Shown here piece after piece: positions 5,992-7,268 of a stretch of DNA of 7,268 nucleotides. Within the stretch, counting starts at the first letter, position 1, and every line of letters begins with the position of its first letter. The DNA is taken from contig DQHV01000175.1 of the NCBI GenBank assembly GCA_003524335.1, forward strand, positions 9,993 to 17,260, in the 5' to 3' direction. Made by a program: the position numbers and the translations under genes. Below the pieces are notes generated by a model. That model was given only the letters and a program-made list of their open reading frames with translations. It ran no database searches and was not told the origin of the DNA. The DNA is from Candidatus Aminicenantota bacterium (GTDB lineage: Bacteria > Acidobacteriota > Aminicenantia > Aminicenantales > UBA8522).

Positions 5992-6927
5992 ATGCGAGAT
6001 ATCAGTCTTCTGGTCCTGGCCGCGGGAGTCGGCAAGCGCTACAAGGGTCTTAAGCAGGTTGACTCCATCGGCCCGGCGGGAGAGACCCTGCTGGACTATT
6101 CGCTGTATGGGGCGCTCGGCGCGGGGTTCAAGCGGCTGTTCTTTGTTATCCGGCAGGAAATCGAAGAGGTCTTTCGGGAATCGGTCGGGCATTATTGGGA
6201 AGGGTTCTTCGACGTCAATTACGTTTTTCAGGAGATTGGGACGGGACTTCCGCCAGGCTTTTCCATCCCGGCGGAGCGCCAAAAGCCCTGGGGGACAGGG
6301 CATGCTGTCCTGATCAGCCGGGACGCGATCACTGCACCTTTTGCCGTTATCAACGCCGATGATTTCTACGGACCGACCGGGTTCGAAGAAATGATAAAGT
6401 GGCTCGGGGAAAGGCCCCTCCAAAGCCCTGTGCCCGATGAGTACTGCCTTGTGGGCTATCTCCTCCTGAACACTCTTTCAGACCATGGCTCTGTTTCCCG
6501 AGGAGTCTGCCGGATCGACGCCGATGGCTATCTGACCGAGGTCGTGGAAAGGCTCAGGATCGAGAAGGAAGGCGAGGGCGCCCGGATTCTGGACGAGAAA
6601 GGCCGTTGGATTCACTTGAGCGGAGACGAGGTTGTCTCGATGAATTTCTGGGGATTCACGCCCACCATATTCGGGCACCTGGACAAAGGGTTCGCCGATT
6701 TTTTGGAGCGCCCCGGCCGGGGTCCCGAGGCCGAGTATTTCATCCCCTTCGCCGTGAACGAGCTTCTTCGTTCGGGGAAGGTCCGGGTCAAGAACATCCC
6801 GACGGGGGATCGCTGGTTTGGTCTGACCTATCCAGAGGATCTGCCCCGGGTTCGCCAGCACGTCCGGGATCTCATCCGGAAAGGCGTTTATCCGGAGAAG
6901 ATCCGGGGGGAAGGAAGGTCGTCTTGA
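5992..6927 (+). CDS. Sugar-1-phosphate nucleotidyltransferase, NTP_transferase family
   Basis: A 311-residue protein with a Rossmann-like nucleotidyltransferase fold, expected to join a sugar-1-phosphate to an NTP and release pyrophosphate in the cytoplasm. The N-terminal signature LAAGVGKRYKGLKQ (9-22) is the nucleotide-binding loop. It is followed by IGPAGETLLDYSLYGALGAGF, a run typical of the subgroup found beside NahK-like kinases. GTGHAVL (101-107) contacts the base, NADDFYG (121-127) supplies the metal-binding aspartates, and VSMNFWGFTP (215-224) and EAEYFIP (246-252) lie in the sugar-binding half. The ATG follows an AAGGA element (5981-5985) at 6 bases and a good promoter. The stop overlaps the start of the adjacent kinase gene (TTGA), so the two are coupled. 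Uridylyl transfer to an amino-sugar phosphate is the favoured reaction, inferred from the partner; the base and sugar are not proven by motifs. Confidence 0.9.
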   Translation: MRDISLLVLAAGVGKRYKGLKQVDSIGPAGETLLDYSLYGALGAGFKRLFFVIRQEIEEVFRESVGHYWEGFFDVNYVFQEIGTGLPPGFSIPAERQKPWGTGHAVLISRDAITAPFAVINADDFYGPTGFEEMIKWLGERPLQSPVPDEYCLVGYLLLNTLSDHGSVSRGVCRIDADGYLTEVVERLRIEKEGEGARILDEKGRWIHLSGDEVVSMNFWGFTPTIFGHLDKGFADFLERPGRGPEAEYFIPFAVNELLRSGKVRVKNIPTGDRWFGLTYPEDLPRVRQHVRDLIRKGVYPEKIRGEGRSS

Positions 6928-7268
6928 CAGAGCACGATCTGAAGCCGATTTTTTCCCAGTTCTCCGTCGACGGCGATTTCGCCGGGGCACAATTCCTCAA
7001 GGTCGGGCACATCAACGATACCTATCTCGTGGATTCGGACGACAACGGGACCCGGGCGCAGTTCATATTCCAGCGCATCAACCACTTCGTCTTCCGCGAC
7101 CCGGAACGCCTGATGGCCAATTTCGAGAAAATCACCCGTCATATCCGGGCTAAGCTCGAGAAGACCCCGGGCTGCAATCCCGACCGGGAGACACTCAACC
7201 TGCTGTATGCCCGGTCAGGCGAGTGCTTCCATATTACTCCTGACGGGGAATTCTGGCGGGCCTACCGG
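6924..7268 (+). CDS. N-acetylhexosamine 1-kinase-like phosphotransferase (APH fold), partial
   Basis: The first 115 codons of a gene cut by the window edge. Start is TTG 6924, overlapping the nucleotidyltransferase stop; GGAAGG (6913-6918) gives an SD 5 bases ahead, and the first ATG is more than 50 codons downstream inside a conserved region. Residues FLKVGHINDTYLV resemble the nucleotide-binding loop of aminoglycoside phosphotransferase-fold sugar kinases. The following FIFQRINHFVFRDPERLMANFEKITRHI run is characteristic, from memory, of NahK/LnpB-type N-acetylhexosamine 1-kinases. The catalytic aspartate region (HxDxxxxN) lies beyond the window. Such kinases phosphorylate the anomeric carbon of GlcNAc or GalNAc, which fits the coupled nucleotidyltransferase. 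AmgK-like MurNAc/GlcNAc kinases of cell-wall recycling are the main alternative. Confidence 0.85.
   Translation, partial: MTEHDLKPIFSQFSVDGDFAGAQFLKVGHINDTYLVDSDDNGTRAQFIFQRINHFVFRDPERLMANFEKITRHIRAKLEKTPGCNPDRETLNLLYARSGECFHITPDGEFWRAYR

Noticed and set aside
5742..6053. 103-codon plus-strand frame through the palindromic element
   Set aside because: It crosses all the hairpins and runs into the nucleotidyltransferase in another frame. The product is Arg/Ser/Gly-rich and has no convincing SD.

Overview
This is a GC-rich bacterial window (roughly 55-60% G+C by eye) with a conventional layout: strong AGGAGG-type ribosome binding sites, sigma70-like promoters, short gaps and stop/start overlaps between coupled genes. 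The gene mix is a secreted VIT/von Willebrand A protein, an exported M14-family deacylase, a sugar kinase plus nucleotidyltransferase pair, and a large membrane sensor-like protein. That, with the base composition, would fit an Acidobacteriota-type organism (for example an Aminicenantes relative). This is an impression from gene style; no rRNA or marker gene in the window proves it.

Layout. Positions 1-2285 are read leftwards: a 75-residue two-helix membrane protein (2285-2058), a 145-residue exported protein resembling DUF4783/NTF2-like domains (1906-1469), and, overlapping its stop by 4 bases, a polytopic membrane protein open from 1472 to the window edge. Positions 2286-2427 are a divergent promoter region with two T-tracts. 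Positions 2428-5731 are read rightwards: an exported succinylglutamate desuccinylase/aspartoacylase-like metallo-deacylase, then after a 112-base gap a secreted VIT-vWA protein with a complete MIDAS. The gap 5732-5991 holds a compact three-armed palindromic element (about 5792-5919) followed by a promoter. Positions 5992-7268 are read rightwards: a sugar-phosphate nucleotidyltransferase and, overlapping its stop, the start of an N-acetylhexosamine-kinase-like phosphotransferase cut by the window edge.

How the genes may work together. The kinase and nucleotidyltransferase form a plausible two-step salvage route from free amino sugar to sugar-1-phosphate to nucleotide sugar. The left-hand genes look like a cell-envelope sensing unit: a small exported protein translationally coupled to a membrane protein with an extracytoplasmic domain of about 215 residues. 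The deacylase and VIT-vWA protein both carry export signals and probably act outside the cytoplasm, but nothing in the sequence ties them to a shared substrate.

No mobile element genes, tRNA, rRNA or CRISPR array were seen. The least explained items are the palindromic intergenic element at 5781-5930, the export signal on the deacylase, and the small-protein/membrane-sensor pair on the left.
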